From: Bicyclus anynana
Taxonomy: Eukaryota; Arthropoda; Insecta; Lepidoptera; Nymphalidae
Length of the DNA: 64,000 nucleotides
Direction of reading: 5' to 3'
NCBI RefSeq assembly: GCF_947172395.1
Contig: NC_069093.1
Coordinates: forward strand, 7,165,561-7,229,560
The translations under genes and the position numbers were made by a program. The notes beneath the pieces were generated by a model. The model was not told the DNA's origin. It ran no database searches and was given only the letters and a program-made list of their open reading frames with translations. Positions 34,076 through 45,690 of this stretch are shown here, piece by piece (position 1 is the first letter of the stretch; each line of letters opens with the position of its first letter).

Positions 34076-34253
34076 CTAGCCGTCGCCCCACGGTTTCAAC
34101 TGCGTTCCCGTAAAAATACGGGAATAAAATATAGCCTGTGACACTCACAAATAACGTGGCTTTCTAGTGATAAAAGAATGTTCATAATCGGTACAGTAGA
34201 TCCAGACATTACCCCCTACAACACAACACACTTTACCTCTTTACAATATTGCT
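34076..34253 (-). mobile_element. HelC Helitron-like element
   Basis: CTAGCCGTCGCCCCACGGTT after an A, then CACAAATAACGTGGCTTTCT and ACTTTACCTCTTTACAATAT at the 5' side. Confidence 0.8.
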
Positions 34254-34257
34254 ATAA

Positions 34258-34570
34258 TCATTATCAACTCATATTCGGCTCACTCACTTGGCTCACATAA
34301 GAGGGGTTAGGCCGATAGTCCACCACGCTGGCCCAATGCGGATTTGCAGACTTCACACACACAAGAATCAAGAAAATTCTCTGGTATGCAGGTTTCCTCA
34401 CGATGTTTTTCCCTCACCGTTTGAGACAGTGATATTTAATTTATTAAAATGCACACAATTGAAAAGTTGGAGGTGCATCCACTGAACCGGATTCAAATTC
34501 ACACTCTCCGGAATCGGAGGCAGTGGTATCATATCCATAGTATAGAGGTAGTATCCACATATCCACTGGC
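34258..34570 (-). mobile_element. SINE-B, near full length
   Basis: It has the tail GTCCACCACGCTGGCCCAAT and the body CACGATGTTTTTCCCTCACC. The head at the right has a disrupted box A (CAGTGGTATCATATCCAT) with extra sequence. Confidence 0.8.
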
Positions 34571-35149
34571 TTGATATAAAGATTCTTATATCAGATGACG
34601 CAAACGTCCAAAGGATGTGGTTATCACTTAACGACGCGTAATTTCGTGCGCGCGTTCACCCGTGAAAGAATAAAAAAATTAAATATAAGCTTTACCAATG
34701 AATCCCAATTTACTGAATGCCATGGTCTTTTATTGGCCAGCCCCATTTCACCCTCTGAATTTATCGCTTTAAAGTCCATCTGTCATTAAATTATATTTAA
34801 AAGCTTTTCGCGGACCCGCGGCTGCAAAATTACATACCTAAATGGGCAATTTTGATTTCCATTTCGCGTCATCGTTTCCGTAATACTTCCATCTAAATTT
34901 TTACCGATCAGGCTGGATTTATTGCGAATGGATGCGAAATTAAAGTTTTTGTATTTTATACTTGGAAATATATAATTCATTGAACAATCTAGTCCAAGAT
35001 TCAGGGAGCATTTTTACAATTGGTTACTAACACAAGTTTATGCGGCACAATGCTGAGCTGTTACCTTTTTTCAAGGTTGTGCCAAACATAACGAAGTGGT
35101 TTTTGATGCTTCAACTACTTTAGTTTTGATTTTCAATTGATCAGGTGGT
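34571..35149. other. No confident feature
   Basis: Frames at 34595-34789 and 34786-34980 show no domain. The inverted pair TGATGCTTCAACTAC / GGTTGAAGCATCAG (35106-35160) marks the start of the element that follows. Confidence 0.35.
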
Positions 35150-35243
35150 TGAAGCATCAGACACAACAATAGTGCTTACTTAGGCATTGTGGCGTATGGC
35201 ACAATTTTTTAAATAAATGTTTTTTTCTTTCTTTCTTTTTCTA
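35150..35243 (+). mobile_element. Retrotransposon 3' end with TTTC tail
   Basis: GGCGTATGGCACAATTTTTT, AAATAAA, then TTTC repeats. The layout resembles the end of the family at 6514-6875. Confidence 0.5.
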
Positions 35244-35911
35244 ACAAGTTAATTTTACGTTTAATTTTAATTTGTAGTATCTAATTATTATATGTAAAAA
35301 ATATCTATTTATTTCTTCTACTCGTTTAGTCAACTTTCAACTAATTGTAAAAATATAACAGACTACTAGTTGAACCCGTAAACTTCGTACTATATAATAG
35401 AGCGTTTCCAATCAAAATTAAGTACTAGGGATTAATGAGATTTTCGCTGGATCATACCTTATTTTTATTAATGACCTATTTAAGAGCAAAACGAAAAAAA
35501 TAGTCATAGTAGTTTTCGTCTTTAACCATACCAATTGATGGAAATTAATTTTAATATATTATTACCCTTTTTTTTCTCCTTTATAAAATGTTATAATCCA
35601 AACTTGACACTGCCTTATATCAAAAGCTAGTTTAATAATATAATAAAAGAGCAAGTATTATCGTCAGTTTTATATCCAAGTTTATACTTAAAACACACGC
35701 TGTAAAAGAATAAGCAATCGCGTATTCCAAGAAATAAAATATGAAAACTCTACAATAATATCAAAAAGTCTGTAACTGGCTCTTATACTGCTGTATTACT
35801 TTGAAAAAAAAAAGCTATTACTGAAAGACTATATTACGAGTATAATACCTATATAAGCAATCATTCTGTAATGTTTTCCAACTCCATGCTATAAATATTT
35901 GTTTAGAAAGA
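35244..35911. other. No recognisable feature
   Basis: AT-rich sequence with nothing identified. Confidence 0.4.
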
Positions 35912-35978
35912 AGGGGCGTGGATTTTCATCTAATTCCCAACAAGTTAGCCCGCTTCCATCTTAGATTGCATCATCAAA
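35912..35978 (+). mobile_element. SINE-A tail fragment
   Basis: CGTGGATTTTCATCTAATTC, CAACAAGTTAGCCCGCTTCC and TAGATTGCATCATC then A's. Confidence 0.7.
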
Positions 35979-36607
35979 AAAAAATGCCCAATAGTTTTAG
36001 TTTTTGTAGCCTGACTTGACTCAAACAAAGGACCATAAAATCCCTGGACAAATATCAACTCAACAACATAATTCAACTGGTCGTCTAACGAGGAAGTCCT
36101 TGAGACACGGTACAAAAAATTCGCTAACCTAGCTTGTAATTTTACAAAATACGCAACCATAGTTCAGTGCACGTTAATTATAAAATGGACTCGCAAATGA
36201 AGCTTGGAATAAAGGAAAACAATAAATACTATTTCCGAATACCCTCCGCGGGAGCTCAGAAATTTTTAAAACAGAAATAAAACGTTAGCCGGAAAGTTGA
36301 AAGTTGGCGAACAAATTATAAATTAATTAACAGTGAGAGGCTCGGCTCGAACAATTACTTTAAGATTGCGAGAGTACGATTTGCCTCGGCTCTATGCCAA
36401 GAGCCTAGGAGAACGCCCATTTTAATAATTATGACTTATTTCATTAAACCCTATACATAGGGTGCCGCTGACTTCACTGAATTAAATGCAGCTTCATAAA
36501 ATACCCGGTGTATTATTCAAAATATGTTTTAGCAGTGCCAGCGAAATAATCCCGCACATCCAGTTCATACTTGTATATCATAACGAGTCATACATATGAT
36601 ATATGTA
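35979..36607. other. No recognisable feature
   Basis: The minus frame 35945-36160 overlaps the SINE tail and has no motif. Nothing else identified. Confidence 0.4.
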
Positions 36608-36637
36608 CTCCTTATGATATACGTATATCATAAGGAG
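36608..36637. repeat. 30-bp perfect palindrome
   Basis: CTCCTTATGATATAC followed directly by its reverse complement, no loop. Partial repeats of the same words flank it at 36585-36607 and 36664-36685. Confidence 0.9.
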
Positions 36638-36739
36638 TCATACATATAAGGAATCAAATATATATGACTCTTATGATATACGTATATATGCTGGAAATTA
36701 TGTATCACAATCGGTGAAAAATTAACATCGTGAGGAAAC

Positions 36740-36895
36740 CTGCATACAAGCAAATTTTCTTAATTCTCTGCGTGTGTGAAGTCTGCCAATCCGCATTGGG
36801 CCAGCGTGGTGGACTATTGGCCTAACCCCTGTCATTCTGAGAGGAAACCCAAGCTCAGCAGTGACAACAAATTATGGGTTGATAATAATGATAAG
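36740..36895 (+). mobile_element. SINE-B tail fragment
   Basis: TGAAGTCTGCCAATCCGCAT, GTGGTGGACTATTGGCCTAA and AGCTCAGCAGTGACAACAAA. Head absent. Confidence 0.8.
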
Positions 36896-37671
36896 GAAAG
36901 GATTGAATTGAAATTATTGTCTCATTTTGTAAGTGAATTTTTTAACGACTAAAATCTTAACTTTGCAAGCAAAATCTAAATTGTTTTCTAGAATGTTATA
37001 TATTTTTTAATTTTGCCTTATTTCACTGTTCGGTGCGATTTTATAAACAGCGTTTGAGTTAACGAAACATAATAATCAAGATAAAACAATATATCAATAA
37101 GTAACAAGTAAACGTTGTAATTAAAGAACTCTGTAATTAACGAATTCCAGACGTAATAATTTTGTATACAGCGAAGGTAGGTACAAATTTCTTTGTTCCT
37201 AAATAAGTTAATGAGAAATAAATTCCTGTAATGAAGTCTTCAGGCCAACTCAATTATTATATTCTTAACGGTATTGCTATGTTCATTATATAACTGTATA
37301 AGTTAATCGTTATTTTTCGCATAATTCATTATTCATTAATTAATGAGGCTTGAGAGTAATACAAGCATGGTGGTTGATATATTTCAAGCAAACTATGCAA
37401 GAAAGATGTGGGATTATTTTTGTAATTGTTTTTATAACTACGGCAAAATATGATAAATATGGTACATGTAGATAATTTCATAAATAAAAAAAAAATAATG
37501 ATTTATTATTGGAAAAAGGTTGAGGTGTCATTCGATTCGGAATTGAATGTAGATAGTTTTTTAAAAAATAGAGGCCCGCTTGAAAAAAATTTTAAAGTTA
37601 TAAACAATTAACCAAATAAATAAAAAAAGGGGTTCGGTTTTTGACTTATAACTCAAAAACTATTTAAGATA
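36896..37671. other. No recognisable feature
   Basis: AT-rich sequence with nothing identified. Confidence 0.4.
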
Positions 37672-37744
37672 TTTTTATTTTATAAATATATTTCAAATAC
37701 TTACAGAATTGACCTCTCTGCAGATTTTTTATAAGTATGGATTA
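37672..37744 (-). mobile_element. HelD 5' end fragment
   Basis: ATATATTTCAAATACTTACA then GAATTGACCTCTCTGCAGAT and TTATAAGTATGGAT. Confidence 0.65.
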
Positions 37745-38242
37745 TAATATTATGTCAAATATTTTTTCCAATTTAATAAAAAAATGCTAATTAATATTTT
37801 AGGTCATTATATTGGACCCCTTTTTATATTCTCATCATAAAGCTTACATACAACAACAAAAAAGCATCATAATCAGTTAATTAGTTTAAGCTCCGATACC
37901 ACAGACAGAGCAAACTTATAACATCTCTTATTTTTACGTTGGGGGTTGCAAGTTAAAAAGAGTTATAATAAAAACCGACGGACGACGGTGTAATAAATCT
38001 GACTTCACAAGACAAGACGTTAGAAAAAATAATATCTCGGACCGCTTGCAGAAGTTTTATTAAATTTTACAATTAAAATAAAAAGTTATTACAATACACC
38101 AAGTTCTAAGTTATGTTCTAGGAAATTATGATAATATCTCTACTTTTCCAAGTACATTTTATAAGTTTGTCTACCATCACTCAGTAACTTACACAACCTA
38201 CTTAGATGAGTTTGTGTGTGCTTTTTAAAAGGGCAGAATAAA
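37745..38242. other. No recognisable feature
   Basis: AT-rich sequence with nothing identified. Confidence 0.4.
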
Positions 38243-38438
38243 TCTATACTAATATTATAAAGCTGAAGAGTTTGTTTGTTTGATTGAACGCGCTAATCTC
38301 AGGAACTACTGGGCCGATTTGAATTTTTTTTGCAGTGTTAGATAGCCCATTTATCGTGGAAGGCTATAGGCTATATATTATCCCCGTATTCCTACGGGAA
38401 CAGAAATCACGAGGGTGAAACCGCGCGGCGTCAGCTAG
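38243..38438 (+). mobile_element. HelB, intact copy
   Basis: 196 bp from TCTATACTAATATTATAAAG to GGCGTCAGCTAG between A and T. It has a 4-bp GATT duplication near TTTGATTGAACGCG. Confidence 0.92.
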
Positions 38439-38499
38439 TGCTTACATAATGTTCGTTGCATTTATTTCAATCGTGAGTAGGGGGTGTAAGTGACTACCA

Positions 38500-38665
38500 A
38501 AAGCAACTACCTATAATTAATAGTAGTTCCCGTTCTCGAAGGAAAACGGGCATAAAATATAGCCTATACCACCCGGGGTAGTGTAGTTTCTCAACAATGA
38601 ATTTTTCAAATCGGTTTATTAGTTTCGGAGCCTATTCAATGCAAACAAACAATTAAATCGAGTAT
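38500..38665 (-). mobile_element. Degenerate HelB/HelC copy
   Basis: GTTCCCGTTCTCGAAGGAAA, ATAAAATATAGCCTATACCA and GTTTCGGAGCCTATTCAATG show the reversed body. Both termini are lost. Confidence 0.55.
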
Positions 38666-38842
38666 TTTCATTTCAATTCCACTTTCGGTACCTACCATTT
38701 AATTTTGTTTTAACTTATTTTAAAAGTTCTCACGTGGTCTGTTTGCTTACAACAATCCAGCGAGCAGGAATGAACCCATGATCACGAATGACATGGTGGT
38801 TTTAAATTCTGCTTTTGAGGCCTTCATTTAGATTAAATTTAC

Positions 38843-38961
38843 ATCTAATATTAATAGAACTAGGATTTCTTTGTGTGTTTTTTACAAAACAACTAAATCG
38901 ATATATTCGATTCGTATTCCCACAAGCAAACTACGCGGGTGAAACCGCGAGGTTGTCTTAG
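38843..38961 (+). mobile_element. Short HelC-like copy
   Basis: ATCTAATATTAATAGAACTA to GAAACCGCGAGGTTGTCTTAG, shown in part, internally deleted. Confidence 0.6.
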
Positions 38962-39257
38962 TTAATGATAAAACGTTTTAGCCATTGTGCGAAGCTCCGA
39001 TGGTTTAATAAAATAACATTAAAAGTAAGACCTGAAGCTATCGCGATTAAAATTTCTGCTCCGAGAAAAAGTTGTGTTCAAAAGAGAAAGAAAAAGTAGG
39101 CCAAGAACGTATCTAAGCCGAGGTTAATTGTTCCACGTCATTATAGAGGCTGTTTACACGATACTTGAGGAATCCCGTGACTTTGTTTGAGTTTTATTCA
39201 AAGAGAATAGCATTAGTATTGCAAAAGACATACCTTAATACCTACCTATAAGAACCT

Positions 39258-39518
39258 TTTTGACGTGACAATGTCTAATAATTCGATAAAGCCAGCTGCA
39301 CGCTCGAAAAAAGTTGACGTCATGCGTTTTTCCCTCGCTCTAGGGTTGCCAACTTTTATTACAAGAAATAAAGTATATTCTGGTCTATGAAGATTATTAA
39401 ACAGTATTTTAGAAAAACGAACATTTTCTTTTTAAAAATGCAACCATTCTATCAGTATTTTCTTATGATGTTGTCACGTGTCAACTATTCTCAGTAAACC
39501 AACTTTACAGACAACAGA
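39258..39518 (+). repeat. Unclassified repeat H, full copy
   Basis: It spans from TTTTTGACGTGACAATGTCT to AACTTTACAGACAACAGA. It matches 61620-61870 in reverse over its whole length and 19365-19556 over its right two thirds. Confidence 0.75.
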
Positions 39519-39650
39519 TTTTTTTTTTTTTAGGGGGGAAAATCCTCACGGACACCCGTGTTTGGTAGTGTCGCACTCCTACCAGCTAAATACGCCTCCT
39601 ATCTTCTAAACGCTGGTTGTCAGAAAGCCCATCCTGCTACCTTAGGTAAA
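39519..39650 (-). mobile_element. Poly(A)-tailed retroelement 3' fragment
   Basis: A T run then AGGGGGGAAAATCCTCACGG, GTAGTGTCGCACTCCTACCA and GCTAAATACGCC. This is the reversed 3' end of a LINE or SINE with a poly(A) tail. It abuts repeat H. Confidence 0.5.
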
Positions 39651-39779
39651 TACAATAGCCAAATAAGAAGTTTGGCACGTTGAGGCTGTAGAATGTAGCA
39701 GATATCAAGGCTCCATATCATAAATTGTCGAAGTATATAATATGCCCTTCTTATAAATAAACACATAGACTACTTATTC

Positions 39780-39825
39780 AAAGTTCCCGCTGGATTTGTG
39801 AAAAACTGAATTACGGGTCCGCTAG
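39780..39825 (+). mobile_element. HelA 3' end, internally deleted
   Basis: GTTCCCGCTGGATTTGTGAA, AAACTGAATTACGGGTCCGC then TAG followed by T. Most of the terminal hairpin has been deleted. Confidence 0.65.
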
Positions 39826-40159
39826 TAAGTCAGATGTCTCAGTAGTGCGTTACGTTGCATCGTTGCAACAGATCAACATACTGTATGCCATACCAACTCT
39901 TTATTCTGTAAGATTACTGTGACATCGTTCGTTTCCATGGCAATTTCGTAGTATATTTATTTTAAATTTCAAATTCAAATAAGTCGTGTCAAGCAAAAAT
40001 AGCAGAATCGCACCTCTGCTATACGATGACGCACGAAATTGCAATGAATAAAGACTACACACGCACCCAGTCAGTATCAGGAATAAATCAAAACAAGTGA
40101 TACAATATCCATCGTAGCAACGGAACGGACGCTACGATTTGATGTGGCATATCACTTTA
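39826..40159. other. No recognisable feature
   Basis: No coding or repeat signal identified. Confidence 0.4.
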
Positions 40160-40408
40160 TCACACTGATAATTTGTTGTAAGTTTGTAAGTGTGAAAGTG
40201 TATAAGTGTGAAAGTGTATAAGTGTGTCAATATGTTTGTTCCTCTTTTACGCTGCGGCTACTGAAGCGATTTGGCTGAAATTTGGAATGGAAATAGAATT
40301 TACTCTGGATTAACACATAGGCTACTTTCATCCCGGAAAAATCCATGGTCCCCGCGGGATTTATGAAAAACTGAATTCCACGCGGAAGAAGTCGCGGGCG
40401 TCCGCTAG
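40160..40408 (+). mobile_element. HelA Helitron-like element with 5' internal repeat
   Basis: TCACACTGATAATTTGTTGT at the 5' end after A. AAGTGTGAAAGTGTAT is repeated twice near the 5' side. It ends GCGGGCGTCCGCTAG, followed by C instead of the usual T. The 107-codon minus frame 40227-40550 crosses it and is not a gene. Confidence 0.85.
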
Positions 40409-40841
40409 CATGGAAAACGATGCAACGTCGAAGTTGCGACGCAGCTCTAATGGGGCATCGCTCTAATACTGTAAAAACTATAAGTATAACAGTCGATTCA
40501 TCGTCAACCCCCGAGGTTGTTGTGCCGTCGAGATAAACTAGGTCACACACAATTACACCTTGGCCGCTTGTCGAGATTTAATCTTGCAAATTAATTCGTT
40601 CAATTCGCACATGCGAAATATAATTTCAATTTTCGTTCGGTAAGCTTTCTACGAAATTAAAACAGTGACCGACTTACGTGAAAGGTGAACGTTCATTTTA
40701 TACGTCGGAGGACGAAGATATTACATTTTTTAATGTAAAATCCCTGAAATATAGTCCATTTTCATGTCCCTTTAGGACTCAACATTGGTCCTTTGAGCTG
40801 GATTTTTCACGAGCTTTCAAAGTTTGTTAATTTATTATATA
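40409..40841. other. No recognisable feature
   Basis: No coding or repeat signal identified. Confidence 0.4.
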
Positions 40842-41065
40842 CTAGCGCACGCTAGCGATTTCGTCCGCGTGGAATTCAGTTTTTCACAAATCCCGCGGAA
40901 ACTTGATTTCACCGGGATGAAAAGTAGCCTATGTGTTAATCCAGAGTAAAATCTATTTCCATTCCAAATTGTTTCAATAGCCGCTACGCTACACGAAGGA
41001 GGAACAAACATACACACGTAGACACACAGTTACATATAAACTTTCGCATTTATTTATAAGTGTGA
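40842..41065 (-). mobile_element. HelA, first of a three-Helitron array
   Basis: CTAGCGCACGCTAGCGATTT at the 3' end after an A. The body has GAAAAGTAGCCTATGTGTTA. The 5' end is CTTATAAATAAATGCG read backwards, closing at AAGTGTGA. Confidence 0.82.
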
Positions 41066-41070
41066 TGTGA

Positions 41071-41286
41071 CTAGAGAATGACCCGCGATTTCACCCGCGT
41101 AGCTCCTGTACATGTGATAAACGAGTAGTGGATAACGAGATTAAAATATAGCCTATTTTACTCGCTGACAATGTGGTTGCCTATTTGTAAAATAATTTTC
41201 AGGTTCAGTAGATCCAGAGATTATCCCCTATAATCTCACAACCACAAACTTAAAAACTTCCTCTTTATCATATCTATTAGTATAGA
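41071..41286 (-). mobile_element. HelC, second of a three-Helitron array
   Basis: CTAGAGAATGACCCGCGATT starts within 5 bp of the first element. The body has TTATCCCCTATAATCTCACA. The 5' end TATCTATTAGTATAGA abuts the next CTAG directly. Confidence 0.82.
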
Positions 41287-41395
41287 CTAGGAAATGCCCG
41301 CTACTTCGTCAGCTTGATGTTGATAAAATGTTACATAATAATTTGCTCTTAATCTAGCGAATCTAACAGTTTTCGGCGGCGCTTGAGTAAATCTA
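41287..41395 (-). mobile_element. HelD-like, third of the array, truncated
   Basis: CTAGGAAATGCCCGCTACTT then CGTCAGCTTGATG. The 5' part cannot be recognised. Confidence 0.55.
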
Positions 41396-41431
41396 CATTT
41401 AGCGTAAGACCATAGACTGACAAACCTTCAA

Positions 41432-41706
41432 TTTTTTTTTAATCTCTACAAGTAAGCCCTTGACTACAATCTCACCTGATGCAATCTAAGATAGAAGCGG
41501 GCAAACTTGTTAGGAGTAGCATGAAATCCACACACACTTTGGGTTTCTGCACGACATCGTACCAGAAGGCTAAATCGCTTGGAGGTACGTCTTTGCCGGT
41601 GGGGTAGTAACTAGCCACGGCCGAAGATTCCCACCAGCTAGACCTGTACCAATTAAGAAAAGGTCAATCAGCCCAGCTGGATTGAACCCAGGATCTCCGT
41701 CTAGAT
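41432..41706 (-). mobile_element. SINE-A, near full length
   Basis: Reversed tail GTAAGCCCTTGACTACAATC, body CGACATCGTACCAGAAGGCT, head ending CAGCTGGATTGAACCCAGGA. The box B has lost two bases. Confidence 0.82.
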
Positions 41707-41799
41707 GACAAACTTTCAACTTTATTGCTGTATTACTTCATATTGTTATAGTTTCATTTGAATTTAACGCTAATATAATTACGTCGATTCATTAGCAAA

Positions 41800-41895
41800 A
41801 TGCTGACGTCATAGAGCCATACACCGAAATAAACGACGCACTTGATTTATGTTCGCAATCAAACACAGAAATCAACTGTTTCGCTCAAGTTGATG
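41800..41895. repeat. Repeat K, copy 1
   Basis: CTTGATTTATGTTCGCAATC and AAACACAGAAATCAACTGTT with GATGATTTGTGTC are shared with 46915-46985. Class unknown. Confidence 0.5.
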
Positions 41896-41939
41896 ATTTG
41901 TGTCAAATGTCCAAAGAACGTCTATTGAGCTTTAAATTG

Positions 41940-42195
41940 AATCATTCATCATCAATATTAACCTATAATCGGCTCGCTGCTGAGCTCGAGTCTCCTCTCA
42001 AAATGAGGGGGGTAAGGCCAATAGTCCACCACGCTGGCCCAATGCGGATTGGCAGACTTCACACACGCAGAGAATTAAGAAAAATCTCTGGTATGCAGGT
42101 TTTCCTCACGATGTTTTCCTTCGCCGTTTGAGACACGTGATATTTAATTGCTTAAAATGCACACAACTGAAATGTTGGAGGTGCATGCCCCGGAC
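41940..42195 (-). mobile_element. SINE-B, head deleted
   Basis: Tail and body are intact (GAGTCTCCTCTCAAAATGAG, AACTGAAATGTTGGAGGTGC). The sequence then breaks at CCCCGGAC into HelA body, so the tRNA-like head is gone. Confidence 0.8.
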
Positions 42196-42690
42196 ATGTG
42201 TTAATCCAGAGTAAAATCTATTTCCATTCTAAATTTCAGCCAAATCGCTTCAGGAGTAGCGGCGTTAAAGAGTAACAAACATCCAAACAAACATACATCT
42301 ATAAAAACCTCCGTTGACGGCCTCCGTGGCGCAGTGGTATGCGCGGTGGATTTACTAGACGGAGGTCCTGGGTTCGATCCCCGGCTGGGCAGATTGAGAT
42401 TTTCTTAATTTGTCCAGGTCTGGCTGGTGGGAGGCTTCGGCCGTGGCTAGTTACCACCCTACCGGCAAAGACGTACCGCCAAGCGATTTAGCGTTCCGGT
42501 ACGATGCCGTGTAGAAACCGAAAGGGGTCTGGATTTTCATCCTCCTCCTAACAAGTTAGCCCGCTTCCATCTTAGACTGCATCATCACTTACCATCAGGT
42601 GAGATTGTAGTCAAGGGCTAACTTGTAAAGAATAAAAAAAAAAAAAAAAAAGTTTCGCGTTTATAATTTAGGATAGGATATTAGGATCAT
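42196..42690 (-). mobile_element. HelA remnant split by a SINE-A
   Basis: HelA body from ATGTGTTAATCCAGAGTAAA to AACATACATCTATAAAAAC, then the SINE at 42319-42651. The HelA 5' region resumes at GTTTCGCGTTTATAATTTAG. The element's 3' end was lost with the SINE-B head. Confidence 0.75.
42319..42651 (+). mobile_element. SINE-A, complete reference copy
   Basis: tRNA-like head (42319-42391): GGCCTCCGTGGCGCAGTGGT gives box A, and GGTTCGATCC (42371-42380) gives box B. The body follows, then a 3' region with an inverted pair CAAGTTAGCCC/GGGCTAACTTG, then AATAAA and a poly(A) run. The intact head and long A tail suggest a recent insertion. Confidence 0.93.
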
Positions 42691-42975
42691 ATTACGCTAA
42701 GCAACTGGATTTAAATAGGCCAAGGTCTCGGCCTTAAAAGGCGGTCGAGTAAAAAATTGAGATCTCTACGGAAAAAGCATAAATGTTGGACTTCGCGTGT
42801 TACGTAGTCGACGGATTGGGGGAAATCATAAAAACAAATTACGAATCCTTATTAAACGTAGCATGGAGGCACGTGAATTAGAAACGGAGCTCGCCATTTT
42901 GAACGCATATTACCTTTCTTTATTCCCTCTTTGCCAACTTCATTCGCGCATTTACTTGTGTCGCTTTATTAAAAA

Positions 42976-43175
42976 CTAGCTGACGCCCCGCGGTTTCACC
43001 CGCGTGGTTCCCGTTTCCGTAGGATTACGGGGATAAAATATAACCTATAACCTCCATCGTTAAATGGGCTATCTAACATTGAAAGAATTTTTCAAATCAG
43101 ACCAGTAGTTCCTGAGTATAGCGCGTTCAATCAAACAAACAAACTCTTCTTTCAGCTATATTTTATTAGTATAGA
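42976..43175 (-). mobile_element. HelB, left member of a head-to-tail pair
   Basis: CTAGCTGACGCCCCGCGGTT after an A. The 5' end TTTTATTAGTATAGA (43161-43175) is followed with no gap by the CTAG of the next copy. Confidence 0.9.
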
Positions 43176-43371
43176 CTAGCTGACGCCCCGCGGTTTCACC
43201 CGCGTGGTTCCCGGTCCCGTAGGAATATGGGGATAATATATAGCCTTCCTCGATAAATGGGCTATCTAATATTGAAAGAATTTTTAAAATCAGACCAGTA
43301 GTTCTTGAGATTAGCGCGTTCAAATAAACAAACAAACAAACTATTCAGCTTTTTAATATTATGAGTAGTAT
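43176..43371 (-). mobile_element. HelB, right member of a head-to-tail pair
   Basis: CTAGCTGACGCCCCGCGGTT begins directly at the previous 5' end. The body is complete. The 5' terminus is degraded to TTTTAATATTATGAGTAGTA. Confidence 0.9.
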
Positions 43372-43784
43372 GCTATTAATTAATTACTACCTATAGATTA
43401 GTGATAATGATCAACCTTTATGTTGGCTTTATGTTATTGTGATTTATTACTTCAAGTAAAAGAGTCCAATACTTTAAAGAAAGAAAATTAAAAGTTGGCA
43501 TTGAGCTTTCTTTATAATATCGGAGAAAATAAAATTATAAAAGGTTTCCTTTAAGGACGAAGTGGAAAAATATAAAAAGGTGAAAATATGACGTCGCGTG
43601 CTTAAACTTGGCGAATACTTTTAACTACCTGAACATTATGAATAAGAAAATACCAATGGGTACTTGGAAATTTTTAAAAGGTACTTATTAAATTATTATA
43701 AGGTTTTATTGTGACTTCGACCGCCTGATATTCGTTTTTTTTTCTAATTTCACTTACTTTATTTTATTTATTTATTTTATTTTA
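43372..43784. other. No gene; TTTA-rich run at the right
   Basis: TTTATTTATTTTATTTTAAT-type simple sequence at 43750-43784. Otherwise nothing identified. Confidence 0.4.
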
Positions 43785-43925
43785 ATACTCTTTATTTGTA
43801 CACCACAAAAAAATAAAAGAAAACAAGCAAAACAGAAACATAAGAAAAAGTAGAATACAAAAGGCGGCCTTATCGCTTAGTAGCGATCTCTTCCAGTCAA
43901 CCTTAGGCTTAGGAACTTATTAGGA
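43785..43925 (-). mobile_element. Jockey/CR1-like LINE 3' end
   Basis: CTCTTTATTTGTACACCACA then AAAGGCGGCCTTATCGCTTA and GCGATCTCTTCCAGTCAACC, the reversed 3' UTR of a common insect LINE. A weaker copy (AAAGGCGGTCTTATTGCTTA) sits at 14331-14350. Confidence 0.55.
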
Positions 43926-44083
43926 CAACTGTAGGTGGTGTGTACGTAATAATAATGTACATTACTTGATTGTGTTTAGTTAACAAAACAAATACATACT
44001 ATTAATTTATAAATTTGTCCGTTTGGAATAAAATGTAATGGCTTCCTTACAATTTTGTTAAATATATAGACCTTAAAAAAATA

Positions 44084-45138
44084 CTAGCGGACACCCGCGA
44101 CTTCATCCGCGTGGAAATCAATGTAAACTTTCAAACCCTATTTCACCACTTTAGAGGTTGAATTTAAAAAATTTTTGAATTCCATTATATTTCGTATTTA
44201 TTTATGATTTATAAACAAATTTTTAAACTCTAACTCTAAGAATGAACACCTTTCCATACAAATTTTCAACCCTTACTTCACCCCCTTCTTATTTTATTTT
44301 GAAACTAGCGGACGCCCGCGACTTCGTCTGCGTGAAAGTTGTTGTAAACTTTCAACTACCCCTATCATACCCTACCCTAACCTACCTCTACCCTACCCCT
44401 ACCCTACCCTATCCCAACCCTACCCCTATCCTACCACTACCCTACCCCTACCCTACCCCTGCCCTACACCTACCCTACACTACCCCTACCTTACCCCTAC
44501 CTTACCCCTACCCTACCCTACCCTACCCTACCCCTATCCTACTCATTAAGGCTGCACTTCTTTATTTATTCCTCCCACCGCGAGTCGCTAGAAGCGCGGC
44601 AACCGTTACACAAAAATAATCCTTAAAGCATGAATTAGTATTCACGCGCGATGGCTTAGCGTATTTCATTTATAACTTTGGTCTTTCTTTACCAATTTTT
44701 ATGATTCTTTTTTTATTGAATAGGTAATAATGTTAACTTTCTTATTAAGGATAAGTGATGAGTGTTATAAACATAAGAGTAGACAAATATAATTAGAAAG
44801 CTCCGAACTGCTAAGCTATCGGGAGTTACACGTGTTATTGTAAGTCAACCATAAAAGATAGACATATATATGCTGTTGTGTTTTATAGATCATTTTAAGG
44901 AAAACATTTCCGTCATACATGATGTCTATGTAGCTTTAACCATTAAGGCTGTACACGCGACGGAAGCTTAAAAAATTGAGTAACTTCTCCCGTTTTCTCA
45001 ACATTTCTCTTCACTGCTCTGCTGCTATTGATCGTAGCGTAATGAAAAGTATACTATAACCTGCCCAGGAGTATGTAGAATAATTGTACCAAGTTTCGTT
45101 AAAATTCGTCCAGTAGTTTTTGTTTCTATAAAGAACAT

Positions 45139-45171
<33 letters not shown>

Positions 45172-45690
45172 AATTTTACTGATTGAATTTTTGGCATCAG
45201 TATCGATCACTAATCACCCCCTGATAGTTATTTTGGAAATATATTTCATGTACAGAATTGACCTCTCTACAGATTTATTATAAGTATAGATAAAAAGTAT
45301 CCTATAATTTACTCCTTATCATGGTCTTAAACCGTGCCCAGTTTCATTTGAATTCATTCAGTAGTTTTAGAGTGATGCCCGAATAACAAAAAAACACGGA
45401 CAGACAGGCAGACAGACAAACAGACAAAAATCTAAAAAAAATATTTTTAGCTTCAGTATCGATTATATAATGCCCCCCAACAAAAATTTTCAAAATATCT
45501 TTAAAGTACGGAATGTAAAAAATGTACAGAATTCGTGTTATAAGTTGATATAGATTCTAGATGGCGCTGGCGTCCTTTATGCCACGATAACGTTTGGTGT
45601 TACAAATGGTATAAGTAAAAACTCAAATTGCGAATAAATGTATCGAATTCGACCAGTTCTATTAAAAGTATAGATAGATATAGATAGATT
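44084..45690 (-). mobile_element. HelE Helitron-like element split by another Helitron
   Basis: The 3' part is 44084-44304 (CTAGCGGACACCCGCGACTT to CCCTTCTTATTTTATTTTGA), and the 5' part resumes at 45291 (TAAAAAGTATCCTATAATTT). Compared with 51241-51806, the sequence between is an insertion at an A/T junction. The 5' side has TGGCGCTGGCGTCCTTTATG and GTTTGGTGTTACAAATGGTA. Confidence 0.8.
44305..45290 (-). mobile_element. Helitron-like insertion inside HelE
   Basis: It starts CTAGCGGACGCCCGCGACTT after an A (44304) and ends TATTATAAGTATAGA before a T (45291). Near the 3' end is a CCCTAC-type array (44370-44545), as in HelF, and the 5' side is HelD, with a CAGA run at 45129-45170. About 370 bp between (44560-44930) match nothing else here. 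It may be a single 986-bp element or two fused ones. Confidence 0.75.
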